Shown: positions 33,278 to 42,015 of the stretch, in pieces
Position numbering within the stretch: position 1 is the stretch's first letter
How the letters are laid out: every line of letters begins with the position of its first letter
NCBI GenBank assembly: GCA_963714995.1
Contig: CAVQQP010000019.1
Coordinates: 248,001 to 312,000, forward strand
Length of the DNA stretch: 64,000 nucleotides
Direction: 5' to 3'
From: Prado023 sp963714995
GTDB lineage: Bacteria; Actinomycetota; Actinomycetes; S36-B12; CAIYMF01
Notes under the pieces: generated by a model
What the model was told of the DNA's origin: nothing
What the model saw: only the letters and a program-made list of their open reading frames with translations
Databases searched by the model: none
Made by a program: the position numbers and the translations under genes

Positions 33278-34776
33278 CGCGCCGGCACCTCCTCGATCAG
33301 CAGGCCGCCCCATCGGTCGAACAGCGCCTGCTCGAGCGCGCCGCCCACCCGGTAGAGCCGGTCGTCGGCCATCGCCGGGGCGATGATCTGCAGGCCCACG
33401 GGCAGGCCGTCCTCTGGCGCGAGCCCGACAGGCAGGCTCATCGCCGCGTTGCCGGCGAGGTTCACCGGGATGGTCGCGACGTCGTTGAGGTACATCGCCA
33501 GCGGGTCGTCGAGCTTCTCGCCGAGCTTGAACGCGGTGGTCGGCGCGGTCGGCGAGATGAGCACGTCCACCTGGGCGAAGGCCGCGGCGAAATCGCGCTG
33601 GATGAGCGTGCGGACCTTCTGCGCCGAGCCGTAGTACGCGTCGTAGTAGCCGCTGGACAGGGCGTAGGTGCCCAGCATGATCCGGCGCTTGACCTCGGCG
33701 CCGAAGCCCGCCTCGCGGGTCAGGCTCATGACCTCCTCGACCGAGCGGGTGCCGTCGTCGCCGACGCGCAGGCCGTAGCGGATGCCGTCGAACTTGGCCA
33801 GGTTGCTCGAGGCCTCGCTGGGCAGGATCAGGTAGTAGGCCGCCAGGGCGTAGTCGAAGCTCGGGCAGGAGACTTCGACGACCTCGGCGCCGAGCCGCTC
33901 CAGGATCGCCACCGCCTCGGCGAAGCGCTGGCGCACTCCGGCCTGGTAGCCCTCGCCACCGAGCTCCTTCACCAGGCCGATGCGCATCCCGGCAACGTCG
34001 GCGCGCTTGGCCGCGGCCACGACGTCGGGCACGGGCTGGTTCAGGGAGGTGGAGTCCATGGGGTCGTAGCCGGCGATCGCCGCGTGGAGCAGGGCGGTGT
34101 CGAGCACCGTGCGGGCGCAGGGCCCGGCCTGGTCCAGGGACGAGGCGAGGGCAACGAGCCCATAGCGCGAGACCGCGCCGTAGGTCGGCTTGACGCCGAC
34201 CGTGCCGGTGACGGCTGCGGGCTGGCGGATCGAGCCGCCGGTGTCCGTGCCGATGGCCAGCGGGGCCTCGAAGGCGGCAAGTGCTGCGGCCGAGCCGCCG
34301 CCGGAGCCGCCGGGGATCCGGTCGAGGTCCCAGGGGTTGTGCGTGGGGCCGTACGCGGAGTGCTCCGTGGAGGAGCCCATCGCGAACTCATCCATGTTGG
34401 TCTTGCCGAGGATCACGATCCCGGCCTCGCGCAGGCGCCGGGTGACGGTGGCGTCGTAGGGCGGGTGCCAGCCCTCGAGGATCCGGGAGCCGCACGTGGT
34501 CGGGGCGCCCTTCATCGTCAGGACGTCCTTGAGCGCCAGCGGGACACCGGCCAGCGGGCCGAGCTCCTCGCCGGCGGCGCGGGCGGTGTCGATCGCGTCC
34601 GCGGCGGCCAGGGCGCCCTCGGAGTCGACATGCAGGAAGGCGTGGATGTCACCGTCGACGGCGGCGATCCGGTCGAGGTGCGCGGTCGCGAGCTCGCGGG
34701 CGGAGACGGCTCGGCTGCGCAGCAGCTCGGAGTGCTGCGAGGCGGTGAGGCGGGTCAGGTCGAGATCGTGGGCCAT
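33274..34776 (-). CDS. gatA: Asp/Glu-tRNA amidotransferase subunit A
   Basis: Glutaminase subunit of GatCAB, amidase-signature family, about 500 residues. The Lys-cis-Ser-Ser triad is visible as the Lys in GVPLALKDVLTMKG, the Ser in GGSGGGSAAALAA and the Ser in TDTGGSIRQPAAVTG. I chose the ATG at 34776 because GAGGAG lies 8 bases upstream. A GTG at 34785, overlapping the gatC stop, is the alternative. Confidence 0.97.
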   Translation of the reverse strand: MAHDLDLTRLTASQHSELLRSRAVSARELATAHLDRIAAVDGDIHAFLHVDSEGALAAADAIDTARAAGEELGPLAGVPLALKDVLTMKGAPTTCGSRILEGWHPPYDATVTRRLREAGIVILGKTNMDEFAMGSSTEHSAYGPTHNPWDLDRIPGGSGGGSAAALAAFEAPLAIGTDTGGSIRQPAAVTGTVGVKPTYGAVSRYGLVALASSLDQAGPCARTVLDTALLHAAIAGYDPMDSTSLNQPVPDVVAAAKRADVAGMRIGLVKELGGEGYQAGVRQRFAEAVAILERLGAEVVEVSCPSFDYALAAYYLILPSEASSNLAKFDGIRYGLRVGDDGTRSVEEVMSLTREAGFGAEVKRRIMLGTYALSSGYYDAYYGSAQKVRTLIQRDFAAAFAQVDVLISPTAPTTAFKLGEKLDDPLAMYLNDVATIPVNLAGNAAMSLPVGLAPEDGLPVGLQIIAPAMADDRLYRVGGALEQALFDRWGGLLIEEVPAR

Positions 34777-34781
34777 CTGGC

Positions 34782-35090
34782 TCACTCCTCGTCCAGGATG
34801 CGCGGGACGCGGAAGCGGTCGTCCTCGGCGGCGGGCGCCCCGGAGAGGGCCTCGGCCTGCGTCAGGCTCGGCCGCGGGACGTCCTCCCGGAAGACGTTCT
34901 CCAGGGGCATCGGGTGCGAGGTGGCGGGCACGTCCGGGGTGGCGACCTCGGTCACCCGCGCGACGGCGCCGAGGATGTCGGCCAGTTGGGCGCTGTAGTG
35001 GTCAAGCTCGTCCTCGGTGAGCGACAGCCGGGCCAGGTGGCCGAGGTGGGCCACCTGCTCGCGCGTGATCGCCGATGGGGTCTCAGGCAT
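34782..35090 (-). CDS. gatC: Asp/Glu-tRNA amidotransferase subunit C
   Basis: Small 102-residue chaperone-like subunit that wraps around GatA. It has the family pattern ITREQVAHLGHLARLSLTED, then YSAQLADILGAVARV, and ends with the conserved LRxD-like segment ENVFREDVPRPSLTQ. The ATG at 35090 is preceded at 7 bases by TAGGAT and has no Shine-Dalgarno sequence, so the operon mRNA is probably leaderless. It is the first gene of gatC-gatA-gatB. Confidence 0.93.
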   Translation of the reverse strand: MPETPSAITREQVAHLGHLARLSLTEDELDHYSAQLADILGAVARVTEVATPDVPATSHPMPLENVFREDVPRPSLTQAEALSGAPAAEDDRFRVPRILDEE

Positions 35091-35097
35091 GGGGCAC

Positions 35098-35103
35098 ATC
35101 CTA
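35098..35103 (-). promoter_or_regulatory. -10-like hexamer for the gatCAB operon
   Basis: TAGGAT on the minus strand, 7 bases before the gatC ATG. Confidence 0.5.
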
Positions 35104-35296
35104 GGTCGGCGCCCGGGGCCGCCTGTAACGCATGCGAGCAGGCGGGCCGCCGCCGGCTCCCCCTGCTCGGCAGCGACCCGCCTCACGCGCGTGGCTCCCC
35201 CTCCACGCCCTGCGCCTCCCCCGCGGCGCACGCGTAGATTCCCATCCGGTCCCGGATTCGGCAATCAGTTGTCCACAGGTCATGCGGAGTTCGGGG

Positions 35297-37558
35297 CTAC
35301 CCGCCGACCCGGGCCACCTGGGCCGCAGCCGCCGGGCCGTCGTCGAGCAGGACCGTGAACCCGTCGGCATCGAGGATCGGACGGGCGAGCGCGATCGCCT
35401 TGTCGGCCTTGGACCCTGCGTTCTCCCCGACGACCACGAAGTCGGTCTTCTTCGAGACGGAGGAGGCAACCTTCCCGCCGCGCGAGGTGACCGCCTCAGC
35501 GGCGCTGTCCCGCGTGAAGCCCGGCAGCGATCCGGTGATCACGACGGTGAGCCCGGCCAGCGGCTGGGGGCCGGTCTCGGCTGCCTCGTCGGCCATCCGG
35601 ACGCCGGCTGTCCGCCACTTCTCGACGACGTCCCGGTGCCAGTCGACGGCGAACCACTCGACGACTGCCTCGGCGATGATCGGCCCCACGCCCTCAACCG
35701 CCGCGAGCTGCTCCACCGAGGCCCGGTCGATGGGCTGCCGGCCGGCGCCCGGGTCCGCCGCTGACCAACTCGGGTCGGACAGCACGCCGAACTCGCGGGC
35801 CAGTGCCTGGGCGGCTGTCGGACCGACGTGGCGGATCGACAGCGCGACCAGCACCCGCCAGAGCGGCTGGGCCCTGGCCTTCTCCAACTGGGTCAGCAGG
35901 ACCTCGGCGTTGGCCGTGAGTTGCGGGCCGATCTCGCCGGCCTTGGGCGCGCGGGTGAAGAACGGGACGGTCCGCAGCGTGGCTGCGTCCAGGGCGAACA
36001 GGTCGCCCTCGTCGACGACCACCCCGGACTCCAGCAGCGCCACACCCGCCTTCCAGCCCAAGCCCTCGATGTCGAACGCACCCCGCGAGGCCACGTGGAA
36101 CACCCGCTCGCGCAGCTGAGCCGGACACGAGCGGGTGTTCGGGCAGCGGATGTCGACGTCGCCCTCCTTGGCCGGAGCCAGCAAGGTGCCGCACTCCGGG
36201 CAGTGGGTCGGCATCACGAACGCCCGCTCCGCCCCCGTGCGCTCCTCGACGACCGGGCCGATCACCTCGGGGATCACGTCCCCGGCCTTGCGCAGGAACA
36301 CCAGGTCACCGATCAGCACGCCCTTGCGCGCCACCTCGCTGGCGTTGTGCAGCGTGGCCATCTCCACAGTCGATCCGGCCACCTTCGCCGGCTCCATCAC
36401 CGCGTAGGGCGTGACCCGCCCGGTCCGCCCCACGTTGACGCGGATGTCGCGCAGCCGCGTGCGGACGACCTCCGGTGGGTACTTGAAGGCGATCGCCCAG
36501 CGGGGCGCCCGGGACGTGGCCCCCAGCTGCCCCTGCAGGTCCAGGTCGTCGACCTTGACCACCACGCCGTCGATCTCGTGCTCCACATCGTGGCGGTGCT
36601 CGGCGTAGTACGCGACGAACTCGCGCACCGCGTCGAGGTCGTCGACGACCTTCGCGAGATCGGAGGTGGGCAGGCCCAGTTTGCGCAGGACCTCGTACCC
36701 GTGCGACTGCGTCTCGATCGCCAACCCCTCGCGGGCCCCCACCCCATGGACAGTCAGCCGCAGCCTGCCCATGTTCGACCGGACCCGCTCCACCTCGGCG
36801 CCCAGCCGGGCGACACGTCCCTCCGCCCGCTCCACGGCACCCGCCGTGGCGGCCCGGGATCGAGCGGCATCCAGCGCGGCGATCGCCTTGGCCAGCTCCT
36901 CCTCACGGCGATCGATCCGTTGGCGCAAGGTCCCCGCGGCGGTGTTCCGCGGATTGGCGAAGGGCGAGCGGCCCAGGGCCAGCTGCTCGTCGTTGATGCG
37001 CTGGAAGTCGGCCACCGGGAAGAACACCTCGCCGCGCACCTCGACCAGGGCGGGGACAGCGGCATCCGCCGTCGGGCTCAGCCGCGCAGGGATCGCGGGG
37101 ATGAACTGGGCGTTGTACGTGACGTCCTCCCCCACCCGCCCGTCACCACGGGTGGCCACCGACACCAGGCGACCCGAGCGGTAGACGATGTCGACGGCCA
37201 GGCCGTCGATCTTCAGCTCGCACAGCACCGCAGGGAACCGATCGATCGCCCCCTCGACCCGCTCGGCCCACGCCGAGAGCTCCTCGTCGGTGAACGCGTT
37301 GTCCAGCGAGTACAGGCGCTCGAGATGCTCGACCGGGTCGAACATCTCGGCCCGCGCTCCACCGACCGACTGGGTCGGGGAGTCCTGGCTGGCCAGCTCC
37401 GGATGCTCGGCCTCCAGCGCGACCAGCTCGGCGAACAGGGCGTCGTACTCCGCGTCGGAGATCGTCGGGGCGTCGCGCTGGTAGTAGGCCGTCCGGGCGG
37501 CCTCGACCTGCTCGACCAGCTGCACCCAGCGCCCGCGGGCGTCGTCGATCTGCGTCAC
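35297..37558 (-). CDS. ligA: NAD-dependent DNA ligase with an inserted coiled-coil segment
   Basis: Replicative DNA ligase, 753 residues, longer than the usual 670-700. The adenylated lysine is in CELKIDGLAVDIVYRSGRL, followed by TRGDGRVGEDVT, EVRGEVFFPVADF, an OB domain, four zinc cysteines (CPECG, then CPNTRSC), helix-hairpin-helix repeats and a C-terminal BRCT domain (GLTVVITGSLPGFTRDSA). The extra length comes from about 45 residues rich in Glu/Arg/Ala (EEELAKAIAALDAARSRAA) between FANPRNTAAGTLRQ and LTVHGVGAREG, predicted helical. The GTG start has TAGCCT 6 bases upstream. Confidence 0.96.
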   Translation of the reverse strand: MTQIDDARGRWVQLVEQVEAARTAYYQRDAPTISDAEYDALFAELVALEAEHPELASQDSPTQSVGGARAEMFDPVEHLERLYSLDNAFTDEELSAWAERVEGAIDRFPAVLCELKIDGLAVDIVYRSGRLVSVATRGDGRVGEDVTYNAQFIPAIPARLSPTADAAVPALVEVRGEVFFPVADFQRINDEQLALGRSPFANPRNTAAGTLRQRIDRREEELAKAIAALDAARSRAATAGAVERAEGRVARLGAEVERVRSNMGRLRLTVHGVGAREGLAIETQSHGYEVLRKLGLPTSDLAKVVDDLDAVREFVAYYAEHRHDVEHEIDGVVVKVDDLDLQGQLGATSRAPRWAIAFKYPPEVVRTRLRDIRVNVGRTGRVTPYAVMEPAKVAGSTVEMATLHNASEVARKGVLIGDLVFLRKAGDVIPEVIGPVVEERTGAERAFVMPTHCPECGTLLAPAKEGDVDIRCPNTRSCPAQLRERVFHVASRGAFDIEGLGWKAGVALLESGVVVDEGDLFALDAATLRTVPFFTRAPKAGEIGPQLTANAEVLLTQLEKARAQPLWRVLVALSIRHVGPTAAQALAREFGVLSDPSWSAADPGAGRQPIDRASVEQLAAVEGVGPIIAEAVVEWFAVDWHRDVVEKWRTAGVRMADEAAETGPQPLAGLTVVITGSLPGFTRDSAAEAVTSRGGKVASSVSKKTDFVVVGENAGSKADKAIALARPILDADGFTVLLDDGPAAAAQVARVGG

Positions 37559-37564
37559 GCTCGC

Positions 37565-37570
37565 AGGCTA
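37565..37570 (-). promoter_or_regulatory. -10-like hexamer for ligA
   Basis: TAGCCT on the minus strand, 6 bases before the ligA GTG. Confidence 0.45.
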
Positions 37571-37598
37571 CCCGCGCCCACCGACACCCGGCGCCCGG

Positions 37599-38636
37599 CT
37601 ACTCGCCGGATTCCAACATCCGGGTCGCCGCCCGCATCAGGCCGGCCACCTCGCGGGCCCACTGGGGGGACGCGCCAGCCAGCCCGCACGAGGGGCTCAG
37701 CCACGTGTGCTGGCCCACGTCGGCCATGCCGAACCCGATCCGGCTCCAGAGGGCAGCCACCCGACGCGCGAGCACCTCGGGACGCAGACGCGGATCATCC
37801 AGGGACGGCGCGGCGCCCAGCACGACGACTCCCGCGGCATCCCACCATGCACCCAACGCCTCGTCGCCCGATTCCCCGAGGAGCCCGCTGTCCACCGCGA
37901 CGGCCCCGAACCCCGCGCGGCGGAGCACGTCGAACGGAACGTCGCGGTCACAGCAGTGCGCCACCGTCAGGGAAGCGCCTGCACGTGTCGCCGCATCGAC
38001 GACCACGCCCAGCCCGGACACGACCTCGGGAACCTCGGGCACCCGCAGCGCCCCGCGCCCACTCGGCGTGCGGATGTGGCCGGCGAGGACGGTCGGGAGC
38101 GCCGGCTCGTCGACCTGGACCACCACCTGTGCGCCCGGAATCCGCCGCGCCACCATGGCCACGTGCTCGGCCACAGCTTCGGCGAGTGCCGCCCCCATGT
38201 CCGCACACGCCCCAGCGTCGGCGACGAGCCGGGTCCCGCGCACCGCCTCCACGCCGGCGGCCAGGGTCCACGGACCTGCCACCTGGACCTTCAGCCGCCC
38301 GGTGAACCCGGCGAGCTCGAGCTCCATCCGATCCACGTCCTCAGCGAGCCACGAGGCCCCACGACGCATCTGCCGGCCGAGGTCCCCACCCGAACGCCCC
38401 CCAGCCAGGCGCCAGCCGTCCGGAGTGGTCTCGGCGGCGAACTCCCCGGTGGCCGAGGAGACCAGCGCGAGCGTGCGGCCGAGCATGTCCGCACCGGGCC
38501 CACGCGCCGGGAGCTCGACCAGGTGCGGGACATCGAGCTCGCCGGCAACGATGCGCGCGGCTTCGGCGGAGTCCGTGCCCGGCATCGAGCCGATCCCGGT
38601 CACGGTCACGGTCGATGCGTCCTGTCGGGTCTCCAC
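37599..38636 (-). CDS. MetE-like (cobalamin-independent methionine synthase C-domain) protein
   Basis: A 345-residue stand-alone relative of the MetE C-terminal domain. Visible are the N-terminal TVTGIGSMPGTDSAEAARIV, LKVQVAGPWTLAAGVEAVRG, the VVQVDEPALPTVLAGH strand, and putative zinc ligands in TVAHCCDRDVPFD and SPSCGLAGASPQWA. This short protein regularly precedes ligA in actinobacteria (the position of M. tuberculosis Rv3015c). Whether it makes methionine, and from which methyl donor, is not known. GAGAAT lies 6 bases before the GTG at 38636. Confidence 0.88.
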   Translation of the reverse strand: METRQDASTVTVTGIGSMPGTDSAEAARIVAGELDVPHLVELPARGPGADMLGRTLALVSSATGEFAAETTPDGWRLAGGRSGGDLGRQMRRGASWLAEDVDRMELELAGFTGRLKVQVAGPWTLAAGVEAVRGTRLVADAGACADMGAALAEAVAEHVAMVARRIPGAQVVVQVDEPALPTVLAGHIRTPSGRGALRVPEVPEVVSGLGVVVDAATRAGASLTVAHCCDRDVPFDVLRRAGFGAVAVDSGLLGESGDEALGAWWDAAGVVVLGAAPSLDDPRLRPEVLARRVAALWSRIGFGMADVGQHTWLSPSCGLAGASPQWAREVAGLMRAATRMLESGE

Positions 38637-38703
38637 GCGCCCATTCTCCCTGCCCTGGAAACCCACGGCACCATCCCACGTCCCCGCCTGACACCCTGTC
38701 CTC

Positions 38704-39690
38704 ATGGACACAGTGCGCTTCGCCGTCATCGGCACCAACTGGATCACCGGGGCACTCATCGACGCGGGCCGGACGGTCGACGGCTTCGAGGTGGGGGCCG
38801 TGTGCTCACGCTCGGCTGACTCCGGCCGCAGGTTCGCCGACCAGTACGGCATCGCCCGCGTGCACACGTCCGTGGCCGACCTCGCGGACGACCCGGAGGT
38901 GGACGCGGTCTACATCGCCAGCCCCAACTCGCTGCACTCCGAGCAGTCGATCGCGATGCTGCGGGCCGGCAAGCACGTCCTGACCGAGAAGCCGATGGGG
39001 GCCAACGCCCGCGAGGTCGAGGCGATGGCCGCCGCGGCGCTGGCCGCCGACCGGGTCCTCATGGAGGCCTACACCTCCCCGTGGGAGCCGAACGTGGAGG
39101 CGATCCGCGACGCCCTCCCCGAGGTCGGCACCCTCCGGCGCGTCGTGCTCGCCAAGGACCAGTACTCCTCACGCTACGACCGGCTCAAGGCCGGGGAGCT
39201 GCCGAACGCGTTCAACCCGGCGTTCGCCGCAGGGTCGCTCATGGACCTCGGCATCTACGCCGTTGCGCTGTCCCTCCTTCTGTTCGGTGAGCCCACGTCC
39301 GTGCACGCGACCGGGCACCTGCTGCCCACCGGCGTCGACGGCCAGGGCACGGTCCTCCTGGGCTACGACGGGTTCGAGGTGGCGTGCCTGCACTCGAAGA
39401 TCGCACCCGGCGGGGTCGGTTCGGCGATCACCGGCGAGCAGGGCGTGGTGCACTTCGACGACTGCAGCGTGCCCACGACCGTCCGCCTGGACCGTCGCGA
39501 CGGCACCTCGCGTGACCTCACCCGCGCGCAGTCGCCTCTGCACATGCGCTACGAGGTGGAGCACTTCCTGACCTGTGTGCGCGCCGGGGAGCAGTCCCCC
39601 ACGTGGCCGGTCGCGAACTCCCTGGCCGTCGCGCGGATCCTGGACCGGGCGCGCGCCCAGGTGGGCGTCCGATTCCCCGCGGACAGCTGA
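38704..39690 (+). CDS. Gfo/Idh/MocA family oxidoreductase
   Basis: A 328-residue NAD(P)-dependent oxidoreductase acting on sugars, inositols or similar substrates. The N-terminal Rossmann domain starts VRFAVIGTNWITGALIDAGR. The catalytic lysine motif is GKHVLTEKPMGANAREVEAM, and the C-terminal domain includes LMDLGIYAVALSLLLFGEP. It stands alone, facing azlD across a perfect hairpin. CACCCT lies 6 bases before the ATG. The substrate is unknown. Confidence 0.92.
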   Translation: MDTVRFAVIGTNWITGALIDAGRTVDGFEVGAVCSRSADSGRRFADQYGIARVHTSVADLADDPEVDAVYIASPNSLHSEQSIAMLRAGKHVLTEKPMGANAREVEAMAAAALAADRVLMEAYTSPWEPNVEAIRDALPEVGTLRRVVLAKDQYSSRYDRLKAGELPNAFNPAFAAGSLMDLGIYAVALSLLLFGEPTSVHATGHLLPTGVDGQGTVLLGYDGFEVACLHSKIAPGGVGSAITGEQGVVHFDDCSVPTTVRLDRRDGTSRDLTRAQSPLHMRYEVEHFLTCVRAGEQSPTWPVANSLAVARILDRARAQVGVRFPADS

Positions 39691-39722
39691 GCCCCCGAGG
39701 GAGCGACGGGGAGCGCCAGCCG

Positions 39723-39769
39723 CTGTGCTGACGATTCCGACGTTCCCATGGTCGGAATCGTCAGCACAG
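39723..39769. terminator. Perfect 19-bp stem-loop between convergent genes
   Basis: CTGTGCTGACGATTCCGAC (39723-39741) pairs without mismatch with GTCGGAATCGTCAGCACAG (39751-39769) around a 9-base loop. It lies between the rightward oxidoreductase gene and the leftward azlD and lacks T runs on both sides. Confidence 0.7.
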
Positions 39770-39795
39770 GGCGGCGACCCCGTCGCGGTCCCCGG

Positions 39796-40101
39796 TCAGC
39801 CGAGTCCGAACGCCCGCAGCAGGGCTGCCGTTGCTGCCGCCGACAGCACCACCACCAGGAACGGCGCCCGCAGCAGGAGTGCCACGACCGCCACCGCGAC
39901 CCCGGCCACCCGGGCGTCGAGCGCGAAGCCCGTCGGCGACCAGAACGTCTGGATGGCCAGGAGCGCGGCCAGCAGCCCGATCGGGAGCAGCGCTGTGGCC
40001 CTGCGCACCAGCGGTCGTTCGACGAGCGACTCAGGGAGCAGGTGACCCGCCCACTTCGTGACGAACGAGGCCAGGGAGGCCACGAGCACCGCCGGCCACA
40101 T
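39796..40101 (-). CDS. azlD: Branched-chain amino acid exporter small subunit AzlD (BrnE)
   Basis: A 101-residue membrane protein with about four hydrophobic segments (WPAVLVASLASFVTKWAGH, TALLPIGLLAALLAIQTFW, VAGVAVAVVALLLRAPFLVV). It partners with AzlC to export branched-chain amino acids and methionine. The ATG at 40101 overlaps the azlC stop by one base (TGATG). A GTG at 40125 is possible. Confidence 0.9.
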   Translation of the reverse strand: MWPAVLVASLASFVTKWAGHLLPESLVERPLVRRATALLPIGLLAALLAIQTFWSPTGFALDARVAGVAVAVVALLLRAPFLVVVLSAAATAALLRAFGLG

Positions 40102-40940
40102 CAGGATCGCCCCCGCGTCAGCCACAGGGCGCCCGCCACTGCCAGGCCGGCGCCGGCGAGCACCGGCATCCCGGGTCGGAGCACCGGGGCCAGCGCCAGC
40201 GCCAGCACGCCTGAGGCCAGGGCCAGCGCCCACGCCGACCGATCCACCAGCCGCGGCCAGAGCAGGGCCAGGAAGCCCGCCGGGATGGCCGCGTCGAGGC
40301 CGAGCACCGTGGGGTCGCTGAGGGATGCGGCCCCGAGGGCACCGAGAAGGGTGCCCAGGTTCCACAGGACGAACACCGACCACCCCGTGGCCCAGAACGC
40401 CCGACGCGTGGCGGCGGGATCTCCCTCGTAGGCCAGGGCCATCGCGGTGGACTCGTCGATCGTGAACTGGGCGGCGCCCCACCGCCGCCAGCCCCGGAGT
40501 CGCCGGGACGGGTGTCCAGCGGGGCTGAGGACCGTGGCCAGGTGCAGCCCGTACAGGCCGTTGCGCAACCCCAGCAACCACGCGGTCAGGACCGCTGCCA
40601 CCAGTCCTCCACCCGCGGCGACGACGCCGACGAACGCGAACTGCGAGGCGCCCGTGAACATCAGCACGGAGAGGGCCTGGGTCTGCAGCACGTCCAGCCC
40701 GGCCGCGACGCTCACCGCCCCGAAGCTGATCGCGTACGCGCCCACGGCGATCCCGATGGACAGCGCCCGGGCGTTGATGCCGGCAGGGTCGGCGACGGGG
40801 CTGCCCACCTCGGCCGGCACGGGGGCCGGGGCCGCGACGTGCCCGGGAGCACCAGTCCCGCCATCCCCCTCGGCCCGCTCCCCCTCGGCCCCATCCCGCT
40901 CCCCCGGGGGCCCCTCGGACGCATGGCTGTCGACGGTCAC
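40101..40940 (-). CDS. azlC: Branched-chain amino acid exporter large subunit AzlC (BrnF)
   Basis: A 279-residue membrane protein. After a hydrophilic, charged N-terminus of about 55 residues come the family motifs AYAISFGAVSVAAGLDVLQT, LSVLMFTGASQFAFVGVVAA and LLGLRNGLYGLHLATVLSPA, then several more membrane helices. With AzlD it exports Ile, Leu, Val and Met. The GTG at 40940 overlaps the mnmA stop as GTGA. Location near the branched-chain pathway genes is suggestive but mnmA comes between. Confidence 0.92.
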   Translation of the reverse strand: MTVDSHASEGPPGERDGAEGERAEGDGGTGAPGHVAAPAPVPAEVGSPVADPAGINARALSIGIAVGAYAISFGAVSVAAGLDVLQTQALSVLMFTGASQFAFVGVVAAGGGLVAAVLTAWLLGLRNGLYGLHLATVLSPAGHPSRRLRGWRRWGAAQFTIDESTAMALAYEGDPAATRRAFWATGWSVFVLWNLGTLLGALGAASLSDPTVLGLDAAIPAGFLALLWPRLVDRSAWALALASGVLALALAPVLRPGMPVLAGAGLAVAGALWLTRGRS

Positions 40941-42014
40941 GACGGTTCCCGGGCGATCGTCCCCGAGCCCACGACCCGCGTGCCGTCGTACAGCACCGCC
41001 GCCTGGCCGGGGGCCACGCCCCGCAGCGGGGTGGCCAGCTCGGCGACGAACCCCGATCCGTCGACACTCACCGCCGCGGGGATCTCCTCCCCGTGCGCCC
41101 GGACCTGCACTCCCAGGGCTGCTGAACCCTCCAGCGCAGGCCCGCACCACCGCGGCCGGATCGCCGTGATCCGGTCCACGTCCAGCATGGCCGCCGGCCC
41201 GACCGACACCCGCCGACCCACGATGTCCACGTCGACGACGTACCGCCTGGAGCCGTCCGGCGCCGGCGTGCCCAGCCCCACCCCGCGGCGCTGGCCGACG
41301 GTGAAGGCGTAGGCGCCCTGGTGCGCGCCCACCACCTCACCGGTCACGGCATCCACGATCTCCCCGGGCGCCGCGCCGAGCCGCCCCTGCAGGAAGCCCG
41401 AGGTGTCCCCGGTCGGGATGAAGCAGATGTCGTGGCTGTCCGGCTTGGCGGCCACAGCCAGCCCGCGTGCCGCAGCCTCGGCCCGCACGTCGGACTTCAG
41501 CGACCCGCCCAGCGGGAACAGGCAGCCAGCCAGCTGGTCGGCATCGAGGACGCCCAGGACGTAGGACTGGTCCTTGCCGGGATCGACGGCTCGGTGCAGC
41601 TCCCGTCCCGCCGGCCCCTCGACCAGCTGCGCGTAGTGCCCCGTGCAGACGGCATCGAACCCGAGGGCCCGGGCACGGTCCAGGACGGCGGCGAACTTGA
41701 TCCGCTCGTTGCAGCGCAGGCACGGGTTCGGGGTGCGCCCTGCGGCGTACTCGGACAGGAAGTCGTCCACCACGTCGGCGGCGAACTCCGCGGACATGTC
41801 CCACACGTAGAACGGGATGCCCAGGAGGTCCGCGGCCCGCCAGGCATCCCGGGAGTCCTCGATGGTGCAGCACCCCCGCGCCCCCGACCGGTACGACTCG
41901 GGATTGCGCGACAGCGCCAGGTGCACGCCCGGTGACGTCGTGGCCGGCCGCGACCGCTCGCGCTGCCGCCACGGCCGAGTCCACGCCGCCGGACATGGCG
42001 GCCAGGACCTTCAC
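40937..42014 (-). CDS. mnmA: tRNA 2-thiouridylase MnmA, frameshifted near the N-terminus
   Basis: Introduces the 2-thio group at the wobble uridine of Lys, Glu and Gln tRNAs using sulfur from a cysteine desulfurase. The GTG at 42014 starts KVLAAMSGGVDSAVAAARAV, the PP-loop. At codon 28 a GGG (41928-41930) replaces an expected GG and shifts the frame. The rest is complete: VWDMSAEFAADVVDDFLSEY, the catalytic Cys in TPNPCLRCNERIKF, CTGHYAQLV and the second Cys in DSHDICFIPTGDTSGFL. It starts right after the desulfurase stop, fitting sulfur hand-over. Confidence 0.93.
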
Positions 42015-42015
42015 G

